Positions 26,100-33,529 are shown, counted from the first letter of the stretch. The stretch: DNA of 35,859 bases from an uncultured Porphyromonas sp. (GCF_905372525.1 NZ_CAJPPN010000025.1:1-35859), one strand, 5' to 3'. Translations and numbers: made by a program. Notes: generated from the letters alone by a model not told the origin.

Positions 26100-26668
26100 C
26101 CCCTCCCGTCCTGATCACCGAGGAAGACCTACAGCGCCAGCTGGCTGACCCTGCGACACGTCGTGGAGCCTTCGCCTCGGTCGTACGCCTCTACGCACGG
26201 CAGATCTACTGGCAGATCCGCCGTATGGTCTATACGCACGAGGATGCTGACGACCTAGTGCAGAATACCTTCATCAAGGCCTGGGAGGCTATCGAGGGCT
26301 TCCGTGGGGAGGCCAAGGTCTCCACGTGGCTCTACCGGATAGCAATGTACGAGGCGCTGAACTTCCTGAAGAAGCGAGGTAGCGAGGAGGCCTATCGGGT
26401 CGCCCCCAGCGAGGAGGCCGATGCCGAGTACCTACTCTCCCGGCTACAGGCCGATGAGTACTTCGATGCGGACGAGGCTGAGGAGCGCCTACAGCGTGCT
26501 CTGCTCAGCCTACCTCCCAAGCAGCAGCTCGTCTTCCGCCTGCGCTACTACGATGAGATGCCCTACGACCAGATGGCCCAGCTCACGGGGACGAGCGAGG
26601 GGGCGCTGAAGGCATCCTATCACCACGCCTACAAGAAGATCCTCGAGCTCCTAGGGCAGGAGGACTAA
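26096..26668 (+). CDS. ECF-type RNA polymerase sigma factor
   Basis: 190 residues. Region 2 includes EDADDLVQNTFIKAWEAI and FRGEAKVSTWLYRIAMYEAL, which bind core polymerase and melt the -10 region. Region 4 is the helix-turn-helix LPPKQQLVFRLRYYDEMPYD with SEGALKASYHHAYKKI. The linker between them is short, as in extracytoplasmic-function sigma factors. It begins inside the stop codon of the Clp ATPase (ATGA overlap), so both are made from one message. The next gene looks like its anti-sigma partner. Confidence 0.93.
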   Translation: MTPPVLITEEDLQRQLADPATRRGAFASVVRLYARQIYWQIRRMVYTHEDADDLVQNTFIKAWEAIEGFRGEAKVSTWLYRIAMYEALNFLKKRGSEEAYRVAPSEEADAEYLLSRLQADEYFDADEAEERLQRALLSLPPKQQLVFRLRYYDEMPYDQMAQLTGTSEGALKASYHHAYKKILELLGQED

Positions 26669-26725
26669 ACCTTCCCCTGCCTCTCTTGTCTCACCCACAG
26701 AAGTCTAGTACTTCGCCTATTATAT

Positions 26726-27148
26726 ATGGATAAGCAACCCCTACTGCCAACGTCTGAGCAGAGCCAGCAACACTACCGAGTCCCGGAGGGCTACTTTGAT
26801 CAGCTCGAGGAGCGGATCATGGCTCGTCTCCCCGAGGAATCTCGGCCGAGTGAGAGCGAGCGAGAGCCCGCCCGCCCCTCGCTCTGGGTGCGTGTGCGCC
26901 CGATCGTCTATCTCGCTGCGGTCTTTGTCTCGATGAACCTCGTCTTCCGTGCCTTCCATAGCACGACCCACCCCGAGCAGACAGCTTCTCGGGTCGCTAC
27001 GGAGCGGAGCACAGAGGATCAGGACGAGGCCTACAGCACCTACTATGCGGAGTATGGGGCGGAGATCGCTACCCAGGATGCCCACGAATATCTATTCGCC
27101 GATGGGGATCTCGCTATGCCCGCAGACTATACTACTTCCTCCTATTAG
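26726..27148 (+). CDS. Probable anti-sigma factor (single-pass membrane protein)
   Basis: 140 residues. A cytoplasmic N-terminus with YRVPEGYFDQLEERIMARL (about 18-36) is followed by one membrane helix (about 55-75, VRPIVYLAAVFVSMNLVFRA) and an acidic extracytoplasmic tail rich in Tyr, Glu and Asp. The VPEGYFxxLxxxIMxxLP pattern is frequent in small membrane proteins encoded beside ECF sigma factors in Bacteroidetes. It lies 57 bp after the sigma gene, which supports a role in holding the sigma factor at the membrane. No zinc-binding ZAS motif is visible, so this is inference from context. Confidence 0.65.
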   Translation: MDKQPLLPTSEQSQQHYRVPEGYFDQLEERIMARLPEESRPSESEREPARPSLWVRVRPIVYLAAVFVSMNLVFRAFHSTTHPEQTASRVATERSTEDQDEAYSTYYAEYGAEIATQDAHEYLFADGDLAMPADYTTSSY

Positions 27149-27161
27149 TATTACCCTATTG

Positions 27162-27623
27162 ATGAGACCCATCCTATACACTCTCTTCCTCAGCCTGCTC
27201 GCCCTCGTCACCCCAGCGGTGCAGGCTCAGCGAGCTAAGAAGCCAGCTGTACAGCCCACCCCCTCGATGCGGGAGCGGGTACGCTCCGAGAAGCGAGCCT
27301 ACCTCATCCAGCGCCTCAGCCTCACAGCCAAGGAGGCGGAGGATATTACCCCGATCCTAGATGAGCTGGACGAGAAGCGCTTCCAGCTCTGGCGTGAGGG
27401 CGAGGCTCTGGCTCGCCGAGTCCGTCAGGGCGACAAGACCCTCACCGAGGCGGAGCTCTATGCCTTCCTCGACTCCTCGCTCTCGGCACGTATCAAGGAG
27501 TCGGAGCTAGAGAAGACCTACTTCCTCCGCTGTCAGCCCTACCTAGAGGCTACGAAGCTCGTCCGCCTGCCGATGGCCTGTCGGGAGTTCGCCCGTCGCT
27601 TCTTCGAGCAGCATAAGCACTAG
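27162..27623 (+). CDS. Small periplasmic protein, possibly Spy/CpxP-like
   Basis: I choose the Met at 27162, just after the previous gene (13-bp gap), because it gives a clear signal peptide (MRPILYTLFLSLLALVTPAV, cleavage after VQA). The mature part (about 130 residues) is highly charged and helical: RSEKRAYLIQRLSLTAKEAE then DILDELDEKRF-like sequence. The layout of a short basic helix followed by LSLTxxEAExxxPILxELxxKR resembles Spy/CpxP-type periplasmic chaperones and the zinc-resistance-associated group. Cys residues at CQPY and MACREF are present. Being last in the sigma-factor operon suggests an envelope stress sensor or effector. Confidence 0.65.
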   Translation: MRPILYTLFLSLLALVTPAVQAQRAKKPAVQPTPSMRERVRSEKRAYLIQRLSLTAKEAEDITPILDELDEKRFQLWREGEALARRVRQGDKTLTEAELYAFLDSSLSARIKESELEKTYFLRCQPYLEATKLVRLPMACREFARRFFEQHKH

Positions 27624-27757
27624 CCTCCCCCGAGGCGGTCGGCTCCTGCCCCCTCGGAGATAAATCCCGAGGGCTATGCGAAAGACTCTGCGACATACGT
27701 TATATAGATGAGCAGAGTATGGTATTATGTGTTTGTCACCTGTCTTGATCAGGTGCT

Positions 27758-27800
27758 CCCCCTATTCAGTTGGCCCCACAGAGGGCAGCTGGATAGGGGG
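27758..27800 (+). terminator. Strong hairpin at the head of copy 1
   Basis: CCCCCTATTCAGTTG (27758-27772) pairs with CAGCTGGATAGGGGG (27786-27800) over 15 bp with two G-U pairs, followed by ATTTGCTTTA. A smaller stem, CACCTG/CAGGTG (27737-27755), stands just before. Position after the sigma-factor operon suggests a terminator. The same structure recurs at 28624-28666. Confidence 0.6.
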
Positions 27801-28059
27801 ATTTGCTTTACTCTCCCAGTGAGTAGACCTGTACCCTCTGTCTAGGAGACACATGCTGCCCCCTCCCTCCCCTAGAGGCTAGAGCATCCTAGAGTCCCCG
27901 CACTCGCCACAGTGTAGATGGGGTGAGAGCCTCTATAGAATGCCCTTCCTGGGGGGCGGAATTACTTCCTTACTGTGTTTGTAAGAGGTTATTGTCTAGT
28001 GCGTTGCCTAGGTGGAATGATACTAAAGAATTTTAATTAGAGGAAGAGGTCGGGTTCTC

Positions 28060-28090
28060 TTGGTTTTATCAAAACCTTTTCGCAACTTTG
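28060..28090 (+). promoter_or_regulatory. Promoter of peptide gene 1 with inverted repeat in the spacer
   Basis: TTG (28060-28062) and CAACTTTG (28083-28090) are 20 bp apart, matching the Bacteroidetes TTG-N19-21-TAnnTTTG layout apart from the first base of the -7 box. Between them GGTTTT-ATC-AAAACC (28062-28076) is a perfect inverted repeat, a good candidate operator. Confidence 0.55.
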
Positions 28091-28097
28091 TGGTCGA

Positions 28098-28322
28098 GGG
28101 GGTGGTTATCCCCACCTCCCCAACACCTACCTAATAGTATACTAAGCTAGGAGTCTAAAGTCTGATACAACTCTAGCCTGAGGGACGTGTCCCTTACCAC
28201 CGGGCATATGATGTGGTTGCAACTCACCAAAGCCCCGAGGTCTCTCCGCCTCGGTATCAAGAGGAGGCTCATGAACATCGTTAGAGTGAACTATCACTCT
28301 GATGAAGTAAATAAGAATAACT
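28098..28322 (+). promoter_or_regulatory. Structured leader upstream of peptide gene 1
   Basis: About 225 bases separate the promoter from the start codon. Possible stems: 28098-28105 with 28112-28119 (8 bp), 28180-28185 with 28190-28195, ACCAC 28196-28200 with GTGGT 28213-28217, and CCGAGG 28235-28240 with 28249-28254. A GAGGAGG followed by an ATG (28271) in another frame opens a 46-codon frame that overlaps the peptide gene. The sequence is identical before peptide gene 2. I could not match it to a known riboswitch class. Confidence 0.45.
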
Positions 28323-28532
28323 ATGAACAAGAAAGTAAAAGTTGCCTTGTTTGCTATCGGTCTACTCCTAGCAAGCGGAGGCTTTACCCAGATGCTCCAA
28401 GCAAAGCCTAAGCCAGGATCAGATGACAACAAGAACCAAGCACTGGGAATGTGTATTCGTAAGGGCGTTTGCGGTAAGGCTGAAAATGGGATAGTGCTTT
28501 ATGGACGCTGGGTCGAAATTCGTGTCGAGTAG
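28323..28532 (+). CDS. Secreted two-cysteine peptide, copy 1
   Basis: 69 residues. The signal peptide MNKKVKVALFAIGLLLASGG runs to a probable cleavage after MLQA (about residue 27), leaving a mature peptide of about 42 residues with two cysteines five apart (CIRKGVC), then GKAENG and the end LYGRWVEIRVE. The general plan (Lys-rich N-terminus, hydrophobic stretch, short polar mature part with cysteines) is that of NVEALA-type peptides of Bacteroidales, but the NVEALA motif is absent. The cysteines could form a disulfide. It is encoded in the duplicated unit and lies upstream of an outer-membrane barrel gene. Minus-strand and other-frame open frames over the same bases are shadows. Function unknown. 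Confidence 0.8.
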   Translation: MNKKVKVALFAIGLLLASGGFTQMLQAKPKPGSDDNKNQALGMCIRKGVCGKAENGIVLYGRWVEIRVE

Positions 28533-28924
28533 CCTCTTAACTACTTAGTCACTTGGTGGGAGGGGATCTATAGATGAGCAGAGTATGGTATTATGTGTTT
28601 GTCACCTGTCTTGATCAGGTGCTCCCCCTATTCAGTTGGCCCCACAGAAGGCAGCTGGATAGGGGGATTTGCTTTACTCTCCCAGCGAGTAGACCTGTAC
28701 CCTCTGTCTGGGAGATACATGCTGTCCCCTCCCTCCCCTAGAGGCTAGAGCATCCTAGAGTCCCCGCACTCGCCACGGTGTAGATGGGGTGAGCCCCCCA
28801 TAGGATCCCCCTCCCAGGGGGCGGAATTACTTCCTTGTTGTGTTTGTAAGAGGTTATTGTCTAGTGCGTTGCCTAGGTGAAATGATACTAAAGAATTTTA
28901 ATTAGAGGCAGGGGTAGGATTCTC

Positions 28925-28955
28925 TTGGTTTTATCAAAACCTTTTCGCAACTTTG
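28925..28955 (+). promoter_or_regulatory. Promoter of peptide gene 2 with inverted repeat in the spacer
   Basis: Identical to the copy 1 promoter: TTG at 28925-28927, CAACTTTG at 28948-28955, and the GGTTTT-ATC-AAAACC inverted repeat between them. The same leader follows up to 29187. Confidence 0.55.
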
Positions 28956-29187
28956 TGGTCGAGGGGGTGGTTATCCCCACCTCCCCAACACCTACCTAAT
29001 AGTATACTAAGCTAGGAGTCTAAAGTCTGATACAACTCTAGCCTGAGGGACGTGTCCCTTACCACCGGGCATATGATGTGGTTGCAACTCACCAAAGCCC
29101 CGAGGTCTCTCCGCCTCGGTATCAAGAGGAGGCTCATGAACATCGTTAGAGTGAACTATCACTCTGATGAAGTAAATAAGAATAACT

Positions 29188-29397
29188 ATGAACAAGAAAG
29201 TAAAAGTTGCCTTGTTTGCTATCGGTCTACTCCTAGCAAGCGGAGGCTTTACCCAGATGCTCCAAGCCAAGCCCAATTCAGGCTCAGGTGACAACAAGAA
29301 CCGAGCAATAGGAACTTGTGTTGGTAAGGGCACTTGCGGTGAGACTGCAAATGGGACAGTACTTTATGGACATTGGGTTGAAATTCGTGTCCAGTAG
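29188..29397 (+). CDS. Secreted two-cysteine peptide, copy 2
   Basis: 69 residues. The first 29 residues (signal peptide and AKP) are identical to copy 1. The mature part keeps both cysteines with the same spacing (CVGKGTC), the NG, the LYGxW and VEIRV, but changes 15 other residues (for example K30N, P31S, M43T, V48T, R62H). By codon, 15 changes are replacements and 5 are silent. This is a functional-looking paralogue, not a decaying one. It ends just before a terminator and 90 bp before the outer-membrane barrel gene. Confidence 0.8.
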   Translation: MNKKVKVALFAIGLLLASGGFTQMLQAKPNSGSGDNKNRAIGTCVGKGTCGETANGTVLYGHWVEIRVQ

Positions 29398-29415
29398 CCT
29401 CTTAACTACTTAGTC

Positions 29416-29451
29416 ACTTGGTGGGAGAGGATCTTCTCCCTCCCACCAAGT
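29416..29451 (+). terminator. Terminator after peptide gene 2
   Basis: ACTTGGTGGGAG (29416-29427) pairs exactly with CTCCCACCAAGT (29440-29451), followed by AGACATATTTTCC. In copy 1 only the left arm (28551-28562) exists. Confidence 0.75.
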
Positions 29452-29487
29452 AGACATATTTTCCTCCGTCTGCTAATATCTATAAAT

Positions 29488-31725
29488 ATGACTACACATT
29501 ATCTGCGGCAGACATTATCTGTACTGCTAGCTATAATACTCTATACCTCTCCGATCCTTGGGCAGCGGGTCTTCCGTCTACGTGTCCTCTCGCCTATTGA
29601 GCAACCTATTGCCTCGGCATCTGTACGGGTAGAGTGCTGTCGTGACACGATCTACCTCGGGAAGACTGACCCAGCAGGGATCTTCACAGCAGACGTCCCC
29701 GCAGGGTGTGATAGCCTCCACCTCTGGGTGCTCGCCGAGGGCTATGGACAGCAGGAGCATACCGTGGCCCTACAGCAAGGGCTACAGTATACCCTTCGAC
29801 TCACCGAGGTAGAGCTAGGACAGGTCGAGATCATCGCCTCTCGCTCGAGTGTCAAGACGGATGCTGAGGGCACGACCTACCGGATCTCCATGCAGGGCTT
29901 GCCCCCGAAGGCTAAGGCGCCTCTTGCGCTTAAGCGACTACCTGGGGTCATCACTCGGATGGAGGAATTCTCGCTCATTGGAGCTCGGGGTAGTGCTACG
30001 ATCTATGTCGATGAGGTACCTGTGGACGCGAAGTTTTTGAGCACGTTGGAGGCTGCAGATATTGATCGAGTCGAGGTACGCTACATGGATCACAATAGCT
30101 CGGGAGAGGGTGGAGCGATCTATATCTATCGCAAGAAGGCAGAGCATCCTGTCCTCAAGGGGGATTTTGACCTCAGCGGAGGCCTACTCCGTCCCAGCTG
30201 GGGGCTAATACCGAGCCTTACCCTATATAGTAGGGCTGTGGATATTATCGCCAATGCCTCGGTTGTCTATAACCATCAGCACCCCGAGTCTCATCTCTAC
30301 CGCAATGGTCACCCCGAGCTCTCTGTATATAATAGATCCAAGGTGCTACAGACCGGAGGGCAGGTCTTCGCTACAGCCGAGTTCAGCCCCCGCCTAAGGG
30401 GGACACTGACCTATGCCCTATCCAGGCTACAGAGCTGGCACAATAGCCAGGTGAACCAGCAGGGAATGGTGACCTCAGGGAAGGTACGAGAGGATCAGAT
30501 GAGGCATGTTGCGAACCTCCTGCTGGCCTACAAATTGGGGAGTAATAATCGGCTACTACTCAAAAGCTATGGGTCATGGATGCTCGGTAACGATACCGAC
30601 CTCAGAGGGATGGTCGATAGGATCAATAGCCGTGATGTGCTAGCGGAGATCGCCTATGAACATAACCAACTCTCTCTACTCGGCTTGACACACCGCCTCG
30701 GGGTCGGCTTCGGAGGGCGTCTAGGGCGTAATAGCCTGTATGATGGGCTTGCCCCCTACCGCAATAGACAGCTACGAGCCTATGTGCGGGATAATGTCTC
30801 CCTACTCGAGGATCTGAGCCTTTACTTCATCCTCACAGGGCAGTGGGGCGAGTATGGGCGAGATCGGCTGTATAGCTACAGCGCCTTCACCCCCTCGCTG
30901 TCACTCAGCTATGAGCTCGGGGGCTATACGATCGGGCTACGCTATGGGCATAGTGTGCAGCACCCGAGTGCAGACCTACTCTCCCCGAGGGTGTTCTATC
31001 GGAATGAGCTGGAGCAACGACAGGGCAACCCCCACCTAGGCCCACAGTATACCGATAACTGGGCCCTCTCGCTCTCGAAGCAGTTCGGGCGACACTCGCT
31101 GAGCCTGAAGAGTACCTACTGGCATGCCTCAGACCTCATCTCTTCGCTCTATACGCACCAGCCCAATGTGCTTACCTATGGGAATGCCGGGATAGGAGAT
31201 GAGCTGAGTACGACACTTAACTATAGCACAGCTCTACTGAACAACCAGCTTAGTCTCAACCTCTACGTCGGTGCTACGTATGCCGACTATCGGCTCACTC
31301 CCTCCTATCGTGCCCGTGCCCTGAGCTATGGTACTCGTGGCTGGAGTCTAGAGTGGGGTGGGAGTGTGAACTACTATCACCCTAAGGGCTGGCTGGCCAG
31401 TCTCGATCTCTCTGCTGATGGACTCTCCCGGAGTCTATCCTATCAGCAGGAGGAGGAGCCTCAACTGATGCTCCTCCTACAGAAGAGCTTCTTCGCAGGT
31501 AAGCTAGATGTCAGCGTTGAAGTGAGGGCACCCTTTGGCTGGGGGGAGCGGAGGACCGAGACAACCTTCCTCCGAGGGATCGTCCAGCGGAAAGAGACCC
31601 GTATATCTCAATCCAATGTTTCTCTAGGGCTCACCTATCACTTCGGAGGCGAGGCAAAGCGCCCCATGAAGGCACTCACCACATCGCCCCTCTCCCTAGA
31701 TGATGTCAAGTGCTCTGACCTATGA
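29488..31725 (+). CDS. TonB-receptor-like outer-membrane beta-barrel protein
   Basis: 745 residues. A signal peptide (MTTHYLRQTLSVLLAIILYT, cleavage near ILGQ) is followed by a carboxypeptidase-regulatory-like beta-sandwich (about 27-105), a plug-like domain (about 112-215, including LKRLPGVITRMEEFSLIGAR and IDRVEVRYMD) and a long barrel (about 220-725) ending NVSLGLTYHF with a 24-residue extension. This is the layout of the outer-membrane beta-barrel family related to TonB-dependent receptors. Barrels of this kind move substrates, sometimes peptides, across the outer membrane. The stop overlaps the next gene by 4 bp. Position after two secreted-peptide genes suggests that it imports, exports or is gated by those peptides; this is inference. 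No SusD partner is encoded here. Confidence 0.8.
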   Translation: MTTHYLRQTLSVLLAIILYTSPILGQRVFRLRVLSPIEQPIASASVRVECCRDTIYLGKTDPAGIFTADVPAGCDSLHLWVLAEGYGQQEHTVALQQGLQYTLRLTEVELGQVEIIASRSSVKTDAEGTTYRISMQGLPPKAKAPLALKRLPGVITRMEEFSLIGARGSATIYVDEVPVDAKFLSTLEAADIDRVEVRYMDHNSSGEGGAIYIYRKKAEHPVLKGDFDLSGGLLRPSWGLIPSLTLYSRAVDIIANASVVYNHQHPESHLYRNGHPELSVYNRSKVLQTGGQVFATAEFSPRLRGTLTYALSRLQSWHNSQVNQQGMVTSGKVREDQMRHVANLLLAYKLGSNNRLLLKSYGSWMLGNDTDLRGMVDRINSRDVLAEIAYEHNQLSLLGLTHRLGVGFGGRLGRNSLYDGLAPYRNRQLRAYVRDNVSLLEDLSLYFILTGQWGEYGRDRLYSYSAFTPSLSLSYELGGYTIGLRYGHSVQHPSADLLSPRVFYRNELEQRQGNPHLGPQYTDNWALSLSKQFGRHSLSLKSTYWHASDLISSLYTHQPNVLTYGNAGIGDELSTTLNYSTALLNNQLSLNLYVGATYADYRLTPSYRARALSYGTRGWSLEWGGSVNYYHPKGWLASLDLSADGLSRSLSYQQEEEPQLMLLLQKSFFAGKLDVSVEVRAPFGWGERRTETTFLRGIVQRKETRISQSNVSLGLTYHFGGEAKRPMKALTTSPLSLDDVKCSDL

Positions 31726-32153
31726 AGACTCTCTCATTAGGCAGGAGGAGCCGACTCCCTAGGCTCCTCCTGCTCTATCCCATCATCCTCTTCCTCTCCT
31801 ATACACTGTGGCATAAGCTCTTCGGGCTAGATGCCTTCCTCACGAATATCACGAAAACGGGGATGTTTGAGGGGATAGAAGTGGATGTAGTTGCCTATTC
31901 CGGGCTCGCCCTAGAGGCTTGTAGTCTCCTTTTGCTTATTGTTTGGGAGCGAGTAGGGGTCTATCTATCCCTTGTGATGATGAGCTTCTTCACGACCTAT
32001 ATCTCTGTCTTATACCTATTGGGGCGGTATGAGGTCTGTGGCTGTGGTGGGGTACTCAATGGGCTTTCGTTCCCCTACCATCTCACCATCAATATAGTGT
32101 TACTACTTTCTTTGGTTTATTTCCTTTTCTATCCTCCTCATGAAGCATCATAG
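31722..32153 (+). CDS. MauE/DoxX-like redox-associated membrane protein
   Basis: 143 residues with four membrane helices (about 14-34, 53-73, 78-97 and 115-137). The motif VCGCGGVLNGLS at about 106-117 followed by a His and Asn (YHLTINIV) is typical of the MauE-like group, which helps disulfide or thiol chemistry of periplasmic substrates. It begins inside the stop codon of the barrel gene (ATGA overlap) and overlaps the next gene by 14 bp. A thiol-handling protein next to two-cysteine secreted peptides fits a role in their maturation, which is inference. Confidence 0.75.
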   Translation: MKTLSLGRRSRLPRLLLLYPIILFLSYTLWHKLFGLDAFLTNITKTGMFEGIEVDVVAYSGLALEACSLLLLIVWERVGVYLSLVMMSFFTTYISVLYLLGRYEVCGCGGVLNGLSFPYHLTINIVLLLSLVYFLFYPPHEAS

Positions 32154-33168
32154 ACTTTGGTTCTTGTTGGGTATCTTCTGTGCTAACCTTGCTCTAGGCT
32201 ATGCTCTATATGATCGAGGACGCAGGGGAAGCACTGAGGATGTCATTATCGCTAAGCGCCACCTACGTGCGGGGGCTGAGCTCTTTCGTTATATAGGGTG
32301 TGAGCCTCTTCCAGCTGATCGGATGGAGACCCTACTGCATGGAGGGCTGATAGCCTCTGTCTACACAGATGGCTCTAGTGATACGACGGTGCTAAAGGAC
32401 GTGGTGACGGGTGCTACTCTTTGGCAAGGGGATATCGGAGGTCGGGCGGGACAGGTCGTAGGATACCATGACTCAGTGCTCACATGGATAGCCCAGTCGA
32501 AGCTCTACCAAGGTAGGAGTGGAGGTGCCTCCCCATCCCACTTGTTGTCTGGTGTAGTTGTGGCTGGAGATACACAGCATGGAACTCCTCTAGTACTCCA
32601 GTATGATACCCTGAGCCGGACCGTACACTTTGGCGTATATGCTCCCGAGGAGAAGGGGTTGGTCGATACCTTTGCGCTGGATATGGGAGGGCATTACAAC
32701 GCTCTCTCAGAATATCAGCTTGCCTATGATGGCCTGTTCACTCGGACCTCGGAGCATACGATCTATACACCCTTTTTCTTTCCTAGAGTGCTCCTATTTG
32801 ATAGTTGTGGTAGGTCACTAGGAGCGATTAGTACGATTGACCAGATTCCAGCTCCTGTCATTGCTTACCATGATGGTCTTTTTGTCTATAAGCGAGGTAG
32901 TGCATTTCGGACTAATCTAGCCGCGCAGATCCTTGGAGAGAAACTCTATGTGTTGCCCTATCGGGTCAATAGACTAAATACGCAGTTTATACTGGATGTG
33001 TACTCGCTCCCAGAGGGACGCTACGAGTACAGTGTAGCCTTAGATGCCCCCGAGAGGAGGGGGGAACGGCTGGAGATCATGGAGGTGTTCTTCTCGCGAA
33101 CACAACTGTGTATAGAGGATACCAAGGGACGTAGGTTTACTTATCAGATTGTTGAGCCGGTGGCTTAG
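32140..33168 (+). CDS. Signal-anchored extracytoplasmic protein, possibly a beta-propeller
   Basis: 342 residues. A hydrophobic N-terminal segment (LWFLLGIFCANLALGYAL, about 6-23) acts as an anchor or signal; the Cys there does not sit in a lipobox. The rest is rich in short beta-type blocks separated by turns (SVYTDGSSDTTVLKDVVTGA, VLQYDTLSRTVHFGVYAPEE, LLFDSCGRSLGAISTIDQIP), compatible with a beta-propeller such as the BF3164-like proteins seen in NVEALA-type loci. No catalytic motif is recognised. It overlaps the MauE-like gene by 14 bp, so the three genes form one operon. Codon use looks somewhat more AT-rich than in the neighbours. Function unknown. Confidence 0.65.
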   Translation: MKHHRLWFLLGIFCANLALGYALYDRGRRGSTEDVIIAKRHLRAGAELFRYIGCEPLPADRMETLLHGGLIASVYTDGSSDTTVLKDVVTGATLWQGDIGGRAGQVVGYHDSVLTWIAQSKLYQGRSGGASPSHLLSGVVVAGDTQHGTPLVLQYDTLSRTVHFGVYAPEEKGLVDTFALDMGGHYNALSEYQLAYDGLFTRTSEHTIYTPFFFPRVLLFDSCGRSLGAISTIDQIPAPVIAYHDGLFVYKRGSAFRTNLAAQILGEKLYVLPYRVNRLNTQFILDVYSLPEGRYEYSVALDAPERRGERLEIMEVFFSRTQLCIEDTKGRRFTYQIVEPVA

Positions 33169-33268
33169 TCGGAGAGGATAGGGGAATGGTCTTATACTGT
33201 GACTCTTTCTCTTGGTCGTCAATACCTTGTCTCTCTAGTGTGCGACTTCCCGAGGCTCTAGTTTATCA

Positions 33269-33286
33269 GTGAGGGACGGCCCTCAC
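33269..33286 (+). terminator. Short hairpin after the barrel-MauE-propeller operon
   Basis: GTGAGGG (33269-33275) pairs with CCCTCAC (33280-33286) around a 4-base loop, followed by C-rich rather than U-rich sequence. The rest of 33169-33529 holds the rpsH promoter and a GA-rich stretch; I see no gene. Confidence 0.45.
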
Positions 33287-33381
33287 CCCCTTCCGCGGGG
33301 AGCGAGCTAGGGGGCGAGGCTAGCTAGGGAGGAGAGAGGAGGGGGTAGCGAGTTGGTACGATATGCGTGTGGCTGTGGTAG

Positions 33382-33412
33382 TTGCATGTGTGAGAAATAG
33401 TTCGTACATTTG
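33382..33412 (+). promoter_or_regulatory. Promoter for the rpsH-rplO ribosomal protein operon
   Basis: TTG (33382-33384) and TACATTTG (33405-33412) are 20 bp apart, an exact fit to the Bacteroidetes consensus. The leader that follows (about 110 bases to rpsH) can form GCACC/GGTGC and TCTGG/CCAGA stems and might carry autoregulation, which is inference. Confidence 0.7.
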
Positions 33413-33529
33413 CATGCTTTTTGCGTGGAGTATCTGCACCCTAAGGTGCTGAGTCTCATGCCAAGGAGCAACAAGCAGTATGTTTAAATATTGTCTGGGT
33501 CGTCCAGATCAATTTAATTCTCAACATTA

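Larger units (their letters stand above)
27703..28568 (+). repeat. Tandem duplication, copy 1 (866 bp)
   Basis: This unit repeats directly as 28569-29433. From its start to about 28054 the copies differ at scattered bases and in a short variable patch near 27927-27950. From 28055 to 28402 (348 bp) they are identical. From 28403 to the peptide stop they differ at 24 positions. The remaining 3' end is nearly identical again. Copy 1 ends inside the left arm of a terminator stem whose right arm exists only after copy 2. Confidence 0.95.
28569..29433 (+). repeat. Tandem duplication, copy 2 (865 bp)
   Basis: Direct repeat of 27703-28568, shorter by 1 bp. It contains the same hairpin (28624-28666), the same promoter and leader, and a second peptide gene. 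Unlike copy 1 it runs into a complete terminator. Confidence 0.95.

Noticed and set aside
28142..28432. Minus-strand frame (also at 29007-29333) and a plus-strand frame (28187-28411) over the peptide genes
   Set aside because: They are conserved only because the DNA is duplicated. The peptide frame has the signal peptide and keeps its cysteines, so it is the real one; the plus-strand frame is mentioned only as a possible leader element.
27703..29433. Duplication as an insertion sequence or composite transposon
   Set aside because: No transposase, no terminal inverted repeats and no target-site duplication are visible; it is a simple tandem duplication.
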